Shown one piece after another: positions 18,172 through 27,411 of a DNA stretch of 64,000 nucleotides (positions are counted from its first letter, which is position 1; each line of letters starts with the position of its first letter). Made by a program: the position numbers and the translations under genes. Source of the stretch: Natrinema sp. SYSU A 869 (lineage in GTDB: Archaea; Halobacteriota; Halobacteria; Halobacteriales; Natrialbaceae); assembly GCF_019879105.1 (NCBI RefSeq), contig NZ_CP082249.1, positions 1,054,001-1,118,000 of the forward strand, written 5' to 3'. The notes beneath the pieces were generated by a model, which saw nothing but the letters and a program-made list of their open reading frames with translations, was not told where the DNA came from and made no database searches.

Positions 18172-19128
18172 ATGACGACACTCGGATACACCCTCTCAAG
18201 CGAGGAGTTCGGCCCGACGGAACTGGTCGATATCGCCCGCATCGCGGAGGACGCCGGTTTTGATTTCCTCTCGATTTCGGATCACTTCCATCCGTGGGTC
18301 TCCGCCCAGGGGGAGTCGCCGTTTGTCTGGTCGACGCTCGGCGGGATCGCGGCAGCGACCGACGAAATCGAGGTCGGCGTCGGCGTCACCTGTCCGACGA
18401 TCAGGATCCATCCGGTCAACGTCGCCCATGCGGTCGCTACCGTCGACGAGATGTTCGGCGATCGGTTCACCTTCGGCGTCGGCACCGGCGAGAACCTGAA
18501 CGAACACGTCACGGGCGAGCGCTGGCCCGAACACGACGTTCGCCTCGAGATGTTGGACGAGGCAATGGACGTGATGCGCTCGCTGTGGACCGGCGAACCG
18601 ACGAGCCACCACGGCGAGCACTACACGGTCGAGAACGCGCGCCTCTACACCATGCCGGACGAGCAGCCGACGACGATCGGGAGCGCGTTCGGCCCGCAGA
18701 CGGCCGAGTGGGTCGCGGAAACCGCGGACGGACTCTGGTGTTCCGGCCCCAAATCGGAGCCGGTCGAGGCCTACGAGGACGCCGGCGGTGACGGGCCGAA
18801 ATACAGCCAACTCCACGGCTGCTACGCCGACAGCGAGGAGGAAGCGATCGAGACGATCTACGAGCAGTGGCCCAACGGCTCGCTCCCGGGGGAGCTCGGC
18901 CAGGAACTGCCGACGCCGGCTCATTTCGAACAGGCCGCGCAAATGGTCGAGAAAGAGGATATCGCCGAAGCAGGGACCACCACCGAACCGGATCCGCAGG
19001 CCCACATCGACAGCATCGAGCAGGCAATCGACGCCGGCTACGATCACGTCTACTTCCATCAGATCGGGGACGAACAGGAGAAGGCGATCGAGTTCTACGA
19101 GGAGGACGTGCTGCCGTCGTTCCGGTGA
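18172..19128 (+). CDS. F420-dependent LLM-class oxidoreductase
   Basis: A 318-aa luciferase-like TIM-barrel protein. The N-terminus MTTLGYTLSSEEFGPTELV and the motifs DFLSISDHFHPW, GVGVTCPTIRIHP and FTFGVGTGENLNEHV match the glucose-6-phosphate-dehydrogenase-like F420 subfamily (TIGR03557-like). The substrate is unknown. I start at the ATG at 18172; upstream in-frame sequence is basic and implausible. A second, diverged copy of the last 33 codons, including the stop, occurs 470 bp downstream. Confidence 0.9.
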   Translation: MTTLGYTLSSEEFGPTELVDIARIAEDAGFDFLSISDHFHPWVSAQGESPFVWSTLGGIAAATDEIEVGVGVTCPTIRIHPVNVAHAVATVDEMFGDRFTFGVGTGENLNEHVTGERWPEHDVRLEMLDEAMDVMRSLWTGEPTSHHGEHYTVENARLYTMPDEQPTTIGSAFGPQTAEWVAETADGLWCSGPKSEPVEAYEDAGGDGPKYSQLHGCYADSEEEAIETIYEQWPNGSLPGELGQELPTPAHFEQAAQMVEKEDIAEAGTTTEPDPQAHIDSIEQAIDAGYDHVYFHQIGDEQEKAIEFYEEDVLPSFR

Positions 19129-19143
19129 GGAGAGGGGACCGAA

Positions 19144-19347
19144 GTGGCGCGCCGGTTCGGTGCTCGCTACGCGTCGGAGTGCAATTCGATCTCGATATCC
19201 GACTCGGACACCATCGTCACCTCGCCGGACCACGTCCGCTCGAACGCCGCGGTATCGGACCTCGAGCCACTGTCGAACCGGGCCCACGGCGCAGCACGCG
19301 GCGTCTACGAGGAGTACGTCGCGGAGCACGTCCACCACCGCTGGTAG
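19144..19347 (+). CDS. Uncertain small ORF or gene remnant
   Basis: The frame 19144-19347 uses mostly G/C-ending codons and reads like a protein tail (NSISISDSDTIVTSPDHV, then GVYEEYVAEHVHHRW). I see no Shine-Dalgarno or promoter, and the opposite strand is also open. It sits between an LLM oxidoreductase and a duplicated fragment of it, so it may be a leftover of the same rearrangement. Low confidence. Confidence 0.3.
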   Translation: MARRFGARYASECNSISISDSDTIVTSPDHVRSNAAVSDLEPLSNRAHGAARGVYEEYVAEHVHHRW

Positions 19348-19439
19348 CGCCGCGGTCGGCCGTCAGAGGGGGTTCACAACTTGTCGCACTTGCTATCGAT
19401 TCGCGGGCGTTTCGACGGTCCCAAACGCACCTAGCCGAT

Positions 19440-19598
19440 ATGCCAGTCCCGCTCGAGGAGTACCATGGCGCGTTGGCTGCGGAGACTGCGACCGAACTCG
19501 AGGCCGGCTACGACCACGTCTACTTCCACTGGATCGGAGACAATCAGGAGAAGCCGATCGAACTCTCCGAGGAGGACGTGCTTCCGTCGTTCCGGTGA
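19440..19598 (+). pseudogene. Duplicated 3' fragment of the LLM oxidoreductase gene
   Basis: The last 33 codons here (19500-19598) repeat the 3' end of the LLM gene (19030-19128): AGYDHVYFH.IGD.QEK.IE..EEDVLPSFR is shared, 26 of 32 residues identical. The rest of the enzyme is missing. The preceding 20 codons (MPVPLEEYHGALAAETATEL) have no match in the parent. It is most likely a relic of a tandem duplication followed by deletion; the third-base differences show it is not recent. Confidence 0.75.
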
Positions 19599-19647
19599 CG
19601 GGCCAAATACGGATTACCGTTATTAAGTGATGCGCAAAATTTGATTT

Positions 19648-20437
19648 ATGAGAGTGATCGAATCAAAAACAGGCCGTCGAACGGGAACACTACTCTTTGT
19701 GGTGAACACTCTGCCGATCGCGGGGCTGATCGGCTTCGGCTGGCGGCCGTTTCAAGCACTGTTCGTCTACTGGGTGGAAATCGGCGTAACGCTTCTAGGG
19801 TACTACGTCGTCGTGTTGTTCGGACAGCGAGACTCCAAACCTGAGGAAAAAGGTGGTGGATCGTATCCCGGGCCGGTACCACTCCCTGTACCCGATGGAT
19901 CCTTCAGACCGATTCGATCGCTGCCGCCGCTTCGGACCGAAACGCGCGGTATATCCCTGCTACTGTCCCTCTCGTCGCGATCATCTGGTTTTTTCTCTCG
20001 CGTGCATTTTTGGATTTCCCGAACACCGGGGTCATGATTGAGGGGCGACCCGCTGCGGAATCGATCGTTGGGTACATCGCGCTATCCTACACACCCGAGG
20101 GGCTCATGACCGCCGCGATCGCCTCGGTAATCCAGCTGTCCTTACTCGGTCGCGACTTTCTCTCTCGGCGACTCGTTGATCGGTACTCCGCGGCGATGCT
20201 AGCGGAACTGCCGATTCGCATCGTCGGCGTCTGGTTCGTCGTATTGCTGCTGCTGGTCCCTGTCTATGCTGGAACGATATTATTTGATAGTGGACGTGGC
20301 GCTGTCGGCTTGGGTTTTTCCTTTTACTTCTTGGAGCGAAACTCGCCATTGATCGGGCCCTCCTTCGACTACGGTACGAACCGAATCCAGGGCTGTTTAC
20401 TCAACTGTTCGTCCCGAACACGCGCGAAACAGAGTAG
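19648..20437 (+). pseudogene. DUF6498-like membrane protein broken by two apparent frameshifts
   Basis: Three successive frames together encode one multi-helix membrane protein. Frame one (from ATG 19648) gives LLFVVNTLPIAGLIGFGW and ALFVYWVEIGVTLLGYYVVV. Frame two (from about 19910) gives PATVPLVAIIWFFLSRAFLDF and LPIRIVGVWFVVLLLLVPVY. Frame three (from about 20316) gives GAKLAIDRALLRLRYE and FTQLFVPNTRETE before a stop at 20435-20437. Each change needs one added base. The first lies between an A5 run (19847-19851) and about 19942; the second is at a T5 run (20315-20319). Repaired length is 263 aa. The family name DUF6498 is from memory. Real decay or homopolymer undercalls are both possible. 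Confidence 0.7.
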
Positions 20438-20544
20438 GCTCTTGCACGGGTCGTGGCCGTCACAGGCGCGGACAGCACTGACTGGACCGCTCGCCGTTCG
20501 CCGGTTCCCCATCCGTTTTGCCCCTCGCGAGTAAATCCACGACC

Positions 20545-21561
20545 ATGGAGTACACCACGCTCGGCGACACGGGCACGACGGTCTCGAGGCTCTGCTTCGG
20601 CACCTGGCGCTTCGGAAAGGAGAGCGACGGCACCGTCGAAACCGACCGCGAGGAGGCCCGCGAACTGCTCGACACCGCCTGGGATAACGGGATCAACTTC
20701 ATCGATACCGCGAACGTCTACGGCGATCCGAACGGCACCAGCGAGGAGTGGATCGGCGAGTGGCTCGCGGACCGGAATATCCACCGCGAGGACGTCGTCA
20801 TCGCCTCGAAGGTCTACTTCCCGTTCGACGGTCGCGGCGAGCCCGGTCCGAACGACTCCGGACTAGGGCGCAAGCACATCCGCGCACAGATCGAGGGCAC
20901 CCTCGAGCGGCTGGGCACCGACTACCTCGACCTCTACTACATCCACCGCTGGGACGAGAACACGCCGATCCGGGAGACCATGCGGACGCTCACCGAACTC
21001 GTCCGCGAGGGGAAGGTCCACTATCTGGGTGCCTCGAGCATGGCCGCCTGGAAGCTCACGAAAGCGCTGTGGACCAGCGACGTCGAGGGCCTCGAGCGCT
21101 TCGACGTGACCCAGCCGATGTTCAACGCGGCCGACACGGACGACGTGGGCAACTACCTTGAGGTCTGTGCGGACCAGGATATCGCCGTCTGTCCGTACTC
21201 GCCGCTGGCCGGCGGCTTTCTCACCGGGAAGTACGAGCGGGGCGAGGACGGCAGCGTGATCGCGCCCGACGGCTCCCGGGGCACCCTCACGGACCTCTTC
21301 GAGGACCGCTACACCAGCGAGACCGCCTGGGAAGTGCTCGAGGCAGTCAAATCCGTCGCCGATCAGGTCGACGCCACGCCCGCACAGGTCTCCCTGCGCT
21401 GGCTGATGGAACAGGACCAGTTTACCTGCGTTCCGATCGTCGGCGCACGGACGCCTGACCAGCTCGAAGAGAACATCGGCGCGGTCGAGTTCGAACTCAG
21501 CGACGACCAGTTCGACCGGATCGACGCGGCTCGCAATGCGGACGCCGACGGCTATCGCTGA
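20545..21561 (+). CDS. Aldo/keto reductase
   Basis: A 338-aa AKR. Catalytic residues are visible: Asp/Tyr in FIDTANVYGDPNG, Lys in VIASKVYFPF and His in LYYIHRWDEN. The NADPH-binding part is near the end (RWLMEQDQFTCVPIVGARTPDQLEENIGA). It resembles the YajO/IolS-type general stress or sugar-handling AKRs; the substrate is not evident. ATG at 20545 gives the standard MEYTTLGDTGTTVSRL start; the in-frame ATG-like start at 20518 adds nine unlikely residues. Confidence 0.92.
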   Translation: MEYTTLGDTGTTVSRLCFGTWRFGKESDGTVETDREEARELLDTAWDNGINFIDTANVYGDPNGTSEEWIGEWLADRNIHREDVVIASKVYFPFDGRGEPGPNDSGLGRKHIRAQIEGTLERLGTDYLDLYYIHRWDENTPIRETMRTLTELVREGKVHYLGASSMAAWKLTKALWTSDVEGLERFDVTQPMFNAADTDDVGNYLEVCADQDIAVCPYSPLAGGFLTGKYERGEDGSVIAPDGSRGTLTDLFEDRYTSETAWEVLEAVKSVADQVDATPAQVSLRWLMEQDQFTCVPIVGARTPDQLEENIGAVEFELSDDQFDRIDAARNADADGYR

Positions 21562-21633
21562 TTTCGGGAGTCGGTACTGCAGGTTCAGTAACCACAGTAC
21601 GATTTGCTTACTAGAGGTGCAGACTGATCGTCC

Positions 21634-21984
21634 GGCCTGCGGTGGCGCGCGCTGGACCGCGTCGAACGAACGGTGAGACGCGGGCCGAAACTGCGCGAGG
21701 GATGAGCCAGTGAAACGAGCGAATCGGCTGGGGAGGTCGTGGTTCTCACCATTGCCACGATAGCAGGACACTGCCATTCGATTACTGGCAGTCGAATACA
21801 GCGTGAGCCGGTGACCCCTGCATGACCGGGGAGCAAAGTGTCCTGCTATCGTGGCAACAAGGAGCATCCACGCCCACCCCAGCCGATTTGTTCGCTCCTA
21901 TCGTCGCTCACTCATCCCTCGCACGAGGTCATCGCCTGCCCTCGCTGTCGCTCGGGCAATCAACAGCGCGTGCCACCGCACGCC
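21634..21984. repeat. 350-bp imperfect inverted repeat (MITE-like element)
   Basis: The left arm (21634-21772) and right arm (21837-21984) are reverse complements with small indels. The best-matched inner block is 21 bp identical (21752-21772 against 21837-21857). The middle block ('gcgagggatgag', 'aatcggctgggg') and the outer block ('tgcggtggc.cgcgctg') also pair. The loop is about 64 nt. No transposase is encoded. It occupies the gap between convergent genes and would fold into a very long hairpin, suggesting a non-autonomous mobile element or a large bidirectional terminator. Confidence 0.7.
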
Positions 21985-22038
21985 GAGAACCAGATACGGA
22001 GTGAGACATACCTTGCCTGTTCTTACCACGATTACCGT

Positions 22039-23235
22039 CTACTCTCTATTACCAGCTGTCGGCTCGAGCCCGATTCGATAGTCGGTCAGATTCTCGTACC
22101 CGCCCGCCGTGACGACCACGAGGTCCTCGATGCGGACGCCGCCGACCGCGGGATCGTAGATGCCGGGTTCGATCGAGATCACGTGTCCCGGCTTCAGTTC
22201 GCCGCCGGACGGCGAGACGCTGGGCTCCTCGTGGATGTCGAGGCCGACGCCGTGGCCGGTGCTGTGGATGAATCCCGTCTCGGTGTTCGGATCGCTTCGG
22301 AGCGTCGCGTAGCCCGCGTCCTCGATCACGTCGCAGGCTGCGCCGTGAACGTCGGCACCCGTCACGCCGGCCGCGACTGTCTCGAGGGCGGCCTCGTAGG
22401 CGTCGTGTGTGACCTCGTAGCGCCGTCGCGCTTCCTCGCCAGGGTCGCCCCGGGCGAAGGTCCGTGTCATATCGGCGAAGTAGCCCGTCTCCTTGTCCCG
22501 TGGGAAGATGTCGATCACGATCAGTTCATCGGGCTCGAGGGGGCCGCTGCCCCGATCGTGGGGATCCGCGCCGTCGGCCCCGCAGGCGACGATTGTCTCG
22601 TCTAACGCACAGCCGTGGCGCAACAGGGTGACCTCGATCTCTTCAGTGACGCGTTCGCTGGTAAGTGGCTCGCCGTCGGAGACGAGGATCCCGTCCTTGA
22701 TGTCCGCGGTCGCGATCAACTCCTCTGCCCTCGCCATCGCGGCCTCGTTGGCCCGCTGGCTGGCCCGAATCTGGTCGACCTCCCAGTCCGTTTTCGTCGC
22801 GCGGATGTCCGTGACGATACCCTGACGCTCGACCGTCACCGCGAGGCCGTGCTCGCGGAGTCCGTCCGCGGTCCCCGTCGGGAAATTTCGGGGGACCGCG
22901 AGGGAGGCAACGTCGTGATCCTCGAGAAACGCCGCGAGCATACGTATCTTCCCCTCATACTGGCCGTATTCCGCCACCAGTCGCTGGTAGTCGTACGCGG
23001 CTCGGCGGGTGACCGAGTCGGCGTTTGCCTCCGCGTTCGCACGACCGTACTCGAGCCCGGAGACGAGGAGGTGGACGCCGTCGGCCGTGACGAGTGTCTG
23101 GTAGGGATCGGGCGCAGTGAAGCCCGAGACGTACCGCTGGTCCGAGTCCGAGGCATCGTCATCGATCAAGTAGCCGTCTAGTTCCTCGGCCGCGAGATAC
23201 TCGCGGAGTGTCGAGAGATCGACGTCGACGTTCAT
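22039..23235 (-). CDS. M24 family metallopeptidase (Xaa-Pro aminopeptidase-like)
   Basis: A 398-aa 'pita-bread' peptidase. The five metal ligands are all present: Asp242 (IVIDIFP), Asp255 (GYFADMTRTF), His328 (STGHGVGLDIHE), Glu356 (SIEPGIY) and Glu370 (VRIEDLV). Residues 1-165 are the creatinase N-domain. It removes N-terminal residues before proline in related enzymes. The start ATG at 23235 gives the normal length. Confidence 0.92.
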   Translation of the reverse strand: MNVDVDLSTLREYLAAEELDGYLIDDDASDSDQRYVSGFTAPDPYQTLVTADGVHLLVSGLEYGRANAEANADSVTRRAAYDYQRLVAEYGQYEGKIRMLAAFLEDHDVASLAVPRNFPTGTADGLREHGLAVTVERQGIVTDIRATKTDWEVDQIRASQRANEAAMARAEELIATADIKDGILVSDGEPLTSERVTEEIEVTLLRHGCALDETIVACGADGADPHDRGSGPLEPDELIVIDIFPRDKETGYFADMTRTFARGDPGEEARRRYEVTHDAYEAALETVAAGVTGADVHGAACDVIEDAGYATLRSDPNTETGFIHSTGHGVGLDIHEEPSVSPSGGELKPGHVISIEPGIYDPAVGGVRIEDLVVVTAGGYENLTDYRIGLEPTAGNRE

Positions 23236-23346
23236 AGACGGACGTGTGACGGCGGCCTACATAATCCCGGGGATCCCGGTCATTCCGGTCACAGCGAATC
23301 GATTCAAACCCACAAACTTATCAATAAAGGTTGTAATTCCCCGCGT

Positions 23347-24501
23347 ATGAATCGCCGCCGGATCCTGGCAACGGGGGCCGCAGTCGTACTCGCCGGCTGT
23401 ACGAGCTATACGTCCGATACCGACGACACTCCCTCGAGCGAGGCGCTCATTCAGGATGCGATCGAGCGGCGGCGAGGCATGACCAACCTGGAAGCGCGGC
23501 GAACCATCCGGGTCGAAACCACCGGGGACGGTTTCAAGCGGACCGAAGCGATCGCTCGGGAGCCCCCGGCCAAGCAGCGCATCGAGGTCGTCGAATCGAC
23601 CGATCCAGACGTCCCGGCCGGCTCGATCACCGTGACGAACCGGACGACAACCTGGGAGTACAACCCGGCGACGGACGTCGCGGACAGGAAGTATCACCCG
23701 AACAAGGTCGACAGCGACGGAACGAAACGCGAACTCGAGAAACTGCGGTCGGCGTATCGGCTCAGCTACGAGGGGGCGGCGACCGTCGACGGCCGCACGG
23801 CCCACGTCATCGAGACGCGACCGCCGGTCGAGGACGTCGATCGATCAATCAACCTCGTCGTCGGCGACACGACGTTCGTCATCCCGCTGGATGCGACTGA
23901 CGACCGCGAGGAGGTGTCGGTGAGACGAACCGTTTGGATCGACGACGAGTACCAGTATCCGATCAAGGAGCGAACCGCGATTGCCGACGACGAGGAGACG
24001 CGCTACGAGCTGACCGTCACGTACGAGGACCTCGCGATCGACGAGGGGCTCGAGGAGGACGCGTTTACGTACCTGCCGCCGGCGGACGCGACAGTCGTCA
24101 CCGACGGCCCCAAACCCGACGGCGTCTTCGACTCCCGATCGGCCGCCGCGGCGGGAATTCCATACGACCTGCCGGAGCCGGACGTGCCGGACGCGTACAT
24201 GCTGGATCGGATCACTGTCGTCGAAATGGGCGACCAGTATGGTGGGCTGACCACGACGCTGTGGTACAACGATCCGAACGTGATCGCGCGCGAACTCTAC
24301 GTGACCGTCCGGGAGTCCCAGCGGTTCGATCCGAACTCGTCAGCCCTCGAAGAGATCGATCTCGACGGCCGGACTGCATACCGTCGCGACGAGGGGGTCC
24401 GGACCATCTTCTGGAACTGTGGCAACCTGTCCTACGAGGTCTCGAGCCTGCGAGCTGAGACGCCGCTCCTCGAGATCGCTGAATCGGTCGACTGTTCGTA
24501 A
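23347..24501 (+). CDS. LolA-like haloarchaeal lipoprotein
   Basis: A 384-aa secreted lipoprotein. The signal RRRILATGAAVVLAGC ends in a lipobox with Cys18. The body has the haloarchaeal LolA/MucB-type beta fold: TTWEYNPATDVADRKY, TAHVIETRPP, LVVGDTTFVIPLDATD and RTVWIDDEYQYPIKERT. Two more paralogues lie at 40.6 and 41.8 kb. It presumably binds a hydrophobic ligand at the outer face of the membrane; function unknown. A TATA-like taataaagg precedes the ATG. Confidence 0.82.
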   Translation: MNRRRILATGAAVVLAGCTSYTSDTDDTPSSEALIQDAIERRRGMTNLEARRTIRVETTGDGFKRTEAIAREPPAKQRIEVVESTDPDVPAGSITVTNRTTTWEYNPATDVADRKYHPNKVDSDGTKRELEKLRSAYRLSYEGAATVDGRTAHVIETRPPVEDVDRSINLVVGDTTFVIPLDATDDREEVSVRRTVWIDDEYQYPIKERTAIADDEETRYELTVTYEDLAIDEGLEEDAFTYLPPADATVVTDGPKPDGVFDSRSAAAAGIPYDLPEPDVPDAYMLDRITVVEMGDQYGGLTTTLWYNDPNVIARELYVTVRESQRFDPNSSALEEIDLDGRTAYRRDEGVRTIFWNCGNLSYEVSSLRAETPLLEIAESVDCS

Positions 24502-24597
24502 GTCTGCGGCCGAGCGAACGGTCCGCCGCCGCCATTAGGTTGCTCCGTGACTGCTGGGATCGGTAGCGGTAAGACGGGCCCACCCCACAGGGAGACC

Positions 24598-25896
24598 ATG
24601 AACGTCACGATCACGCCCTCAAGCGTCGAGGGGACGGCACGGGCACCGCCCTCGAAGAGCTACACGCATCGGGCGATCCTCGCAGCGGGGTACGCCAGCG
24701 AGGCGACCGTCCGAGACGCACTTTGGAGTGCAGATACACAGGCGACCGCTCGCGCGGTCGACCTGTTTGGCGGCGACGTCGACCGACGGGACGACGGGAC
24801 CCTCGAGATCGACGGCTTCGACGGCCGCCCCGACGTGCCGGCGGACATCATCGACTGTGCGAATAGCGGGACAACGATGCGACTCGTCACGGCGGCAGCC
24901 GCGCTCGCGGACGGCACCTCAGTGCTGACCGGTGACGAATCGCTGCGTTCCCGACCCCAGGGCCCGCTGCTCAAGGCGCTGGTCGATCTCGGGGCCGATG
25001 CCGACAGCACCCGTGGGAACGGCCAGGCACCGCTGGTCGTCACCGGCCCGCTATCGGGCGGCAAGGTGTCGATTCCAGGCGACGTCTCCTCGCAGTACAT
25101 CACCGCCCTGCTGTTGGCCGGCGCGGTCACCGACGAGGGGATCGCGATCGACCTCGAGACGGACCTCAAGTCCGCGCCGTACGTCGATATCACACTCGAG
25201 GTGCTCGCGGACTTCGGCGTCGAGGCTCGCCACACGGATGCCGGATTCGAAGTCGACGGCGGACAGTCCTACGCACCCGTGGACGGCGAGTACACCGTTC
25301 CCGGCGACTTCTCGTCGATTTCCTACCCCCTCGCAGCGGGTGCGATCGCCGGCGATGCGGGTGCGGGCGTCCGTATCGACGGTGCCCAGCCCAGCGCACA
25401 GGGCGACAGCGCCATCGTCGAGATCGTCGAGCGGATGGGTGCCGATGTCAACTGGGATCGGGACGCGGGGACGATCGACGTTTCGCAGGCCCCGCTCTCC
25501 GGAATCGAGGTCGATGTCGAGGACACACCGGATCTGCTGCCGACGATCGCGACGCTTGGCGCGGTCGCCGACGGCGACACCCACATTACGAACGCCGAGC
25601 ACGTCCGCTACAAGGAGACCGACCGCGTGAGCGCGATGGCCGAAGCGTTGGGGAAAATGGGCGTTAAGACCACCGAAGAACAGGACTCGCTGACGGTCCA
25701 CGGCGGCGAGTCGACGCTCGAGGGCACGACCGTACAGGGCCGCAATGATCATCGGATCATCATGGCGCTCGCACTCGCCGGCCTCGTCGCCGACGGCGAG
25801 ACCACCATCGAGGGGGCCGACCACGTTGACGTCTCGTTCCCCGGCTTCTTCGGCATGCTCGAGGAGTTGGGTGTCGCGCTCGAGCGACAGGAATAG
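24598..25896 (+). CDS. aroA: 3-phosphoshikimate 1-carboxyvinyltransferase (EPSP synthase)
   Basis: A 432-aa EPSP synthase of the shikimate pathway. The N-terminal [10 protein letters not shown] (Lys20, Ser21, Arg25) and the motifs [11 protein letters not shown] and HVRYKETDR, and the final [10 protein letters not shown], are the PEP/shikimate-3-phosphate site. It makes EPSP from shikimate-3-phosphate and PEP. The next pathway gene, aroC, is 4.3 kb downstream. I choose ATG 24598 as the usual MNVTITPS start. Confidence 0.96.
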   Translation: MNVTITPSSVEGTARAPPSKSYTHRAILAAGYASEATVRDALWSADTQATARAVDLFGGDVDRRDDGTLEIDGFDGRPDVPADIIDCANSGTTMRLVTAAAALADGTSVLTGDESLRSRPQGPLLKALVDLGADADSTRGNGQAPLVVTGPLSGGKVSIPGDVSSQYITALLLAGAVTDEGIAIDLETDLKSAPYVDITLEVLADFGVEARHTDAGFEVDGGQSYAPVDGEYTVPGDFSSISYPLAAGAIAGDAGAGVRIDGAQPSAQGDSAIVEIVERMGADVNWDRDAGTIDVSQAPLSGIEVDVEDTPDLLPTIATLGAVADGDTHITNAEHVRYKETDRVSAMAEALGKMGVKTTEEQDSLTVHGGESTLEGTTVQGRNDHRIIMALALAGLVADGETTIEGADHVDVSFPGFFGMLEELGVALERQE

Positions 25897-25991
25897 TACC
25901 GCTGTCAGCTATTTTTCGATTTGTCGTCGTTCTCATCAGAGGCTTTCCGGCATGGGTAGCTATTTATGTCCACGAAAAATGATGTTATACA

Positions 25992-27134
25992 ATGGCAACT
26001 AATACGCCGGTAATTGTTAGCGCTGTTAGAACAGCACAGGGGAAAGAAGACGGTGCGCTCGCGGACGTTCGCAGCGAGGATCTCTCGATCCCGTTGGTCG
26101 ACGAGATGCTTGCCGAGACTGGCGTCGAAGGAGATAATGTCGACGACCTGATGTGGGGCTGTGCCCAGCAGCGCTCGGAACAGCGGACGAACATCGCGCG
26201 ACAGATCGCGCTCTTCTCCGAACTCGGGGAGTCGGTCCCCGCGACGACCATCGACCGCCAGTGTGCCTCCTCCGCGCAGGCGATCATCAGCGCCGCGGAC
26301 TCGATCGCCGCGGGCCGACACGAGGCGGTTATCGCCGGCGGCGTCGAGAGCATGAGCCGCGTCAAGATGGGCGCGGCCGACAGCGGTGACATGTATCCGA
26401 AACTCGACGAGAAGTACGGCATGCGGAACCTCCAGATGGGGATGACCGCCGAGAAGGTCGCAGAGGAGTACGACATCAGTAGAGAAGAGCAAGACGAGTA
26501 CGGCGCGCGCAGCCAGCAGCGCGCGGTCGAAGCGACTGAGGCGGGCACGTTCGACGACGAGATCGTCCCGATCGAGACCGAAGACGGCGTCCACGACGAG
26601 GACGAGGGCCTCCGCCCCGGCACGACCCCCGAGAAGCTCGCCGAACTCCCGACTGTCTTTAAGGAAGACGGCACCGTCACGCCCGGCAACGCCTCCCAAA
26701 TCGCCGACGGGGCCGCCGGTGTGATGCTCACCAGCCGCGAGTTCGCGGACGACAACGACCTCGAGGTCCTCGCGGAAGTCGGTACCAGCTACGTCGCTGG
26801 CGTCGACCCGACCGTCATGGGCGTCGGACCAGTACCGGCGACCGAGGGCCTGCTCGAGCGCGCAGGCCGGGAGATCGACGACTACGGGCTCGTCGAGATC
26901 AACGAGGCCTTCGCCAGCCAGACGCTGTACTCCCAGCGCGAACTGGGCATTCCGGACGACCAGCTCAATGTCAACGGCGGCGCGATCGCGATCGGCCATC
27001 CGCTCGGCTGTTCCGGTGCACGGCTGCCGGTAACGCTCGTCCACGAGATGAACCGCGAGAGCGTCGACCGCGGCATTGCGACCGAGTGCGTCGGCTTCGG
27101 ACAAGGTGCAGCGATCGAGTTCGAACTCCCCTGA
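25992..27134 (+). CDS. Thiolase family protein (acetyl-CoA C-acyltransferase)
   Basis: A 380-aa thiolase. The acyl-accepting Cys91 is in [11 protein letters not shown]; the NEAFASQ loop, [14 protein letters not shown] and the second Cys in ECVGFGQG complete the active site. It cleaves or forms 3-ketoacyl-CoA. It has its own promoter (AT-rich, tatttatg about 30 nt before the ATG). A 33-nt duplicate of its 3' end occurs 122 bp downstream. Confidence 0.92.
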   Translation: MATNTPVIVSAVRTAQGKEDGALADVRSEDLSIPLVDEMLAETGVEGDNVDDLMWGCAQQRSEQRTNIARQIALFSELGESVPATTIDRQCASSAQAIISAADSIAAGRHEAVIAGGVESMSRVKMGAADSGDMYPKLDEKYGMRNLQMGMTAEKVAEEYDISREEQDEYGARSQQRAVEATEAGTFDDEIVPIETEDGVHDEDEGLRPGTTPEKLAELPTVFKEDGTVTPGNASQIADGAAGVMLTSREFADDNDLEVLAEVGTSYVAGVDPTVMGVGPVPATEGLLERAGREIDDYGLVEINEAFASQTLYSQRELGIPDDQLNVNGGAIAIGHPLGCSGARLPVTLVHEMNRESVDRGIATECVGFGQGAAIEFELP

Positions 27135-27264
27135 GACGCTCGGTCTCGGTTTTTTGGTCCAGATTTTGCGAGGCCGGTCGCGAACGAAGTGAGCGAAGCG
27201 GCCGAGACAAAAGGTGGTCGCGTCAGGGTCTAGCGATCGAGTTCGAACTCCCCTGAGACGCTCG
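27110..27264 (+). repeat. 33-bp direct repeat of the thiolase 3' end
   Basis: Positions 27110-27142 (last codons, stop and 8 nt of trailer) recur at 27232-27264 without mismatch. The 89 bp between them contain 'cgaacgaagtgagcgaagcg', a phrase that resembles filler repeats in haloarchaeal intergenic DNA. It looks like a short tandem duplication after the stop codon. Confidence 0.8.
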
Positions 27265-27291
27265 AGCAAGCCTATCGTAGATGATCTTATT

Positions 27292-27313
27292 TAGCTATGT
27301 GTTATCATAGCTA
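27292..27313. promoter_or_regulatory. Perfect 8-bp inverted repeat upstream of MFS gene
   Basis: TAGCTATG - tgttat - CATAGCTA, inside a 70-bp AT-rich island. It lies about 100 bp before the MFS transporter start and is a plausible operator for a dimeric regulator; the regulator is unknown. Confidence 0.4.
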
Positions 27314-27411
27314 TCTATGATTTATATCGATTAGAATCAGTTATAGAGCGACCATCGGGTGACCAACGGAAGATCGAGCTTGGATGCCGCACCCGATCGT
27401 AGCGAATCAGA

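Noticed and set aside
21752-21857. Possible CRISPR-like repeat
   Set aside because: The repeats are inverted and only two copies exist; no spacer periodicity and no cas genes.
25905-27269. 454-aa minus-strand ORF opposite the thiolase
   Set aside because: Antisense shadow of the conserved thiolase; no recognisable domain, and GC-rich third positions on the other strand explain the open frame.
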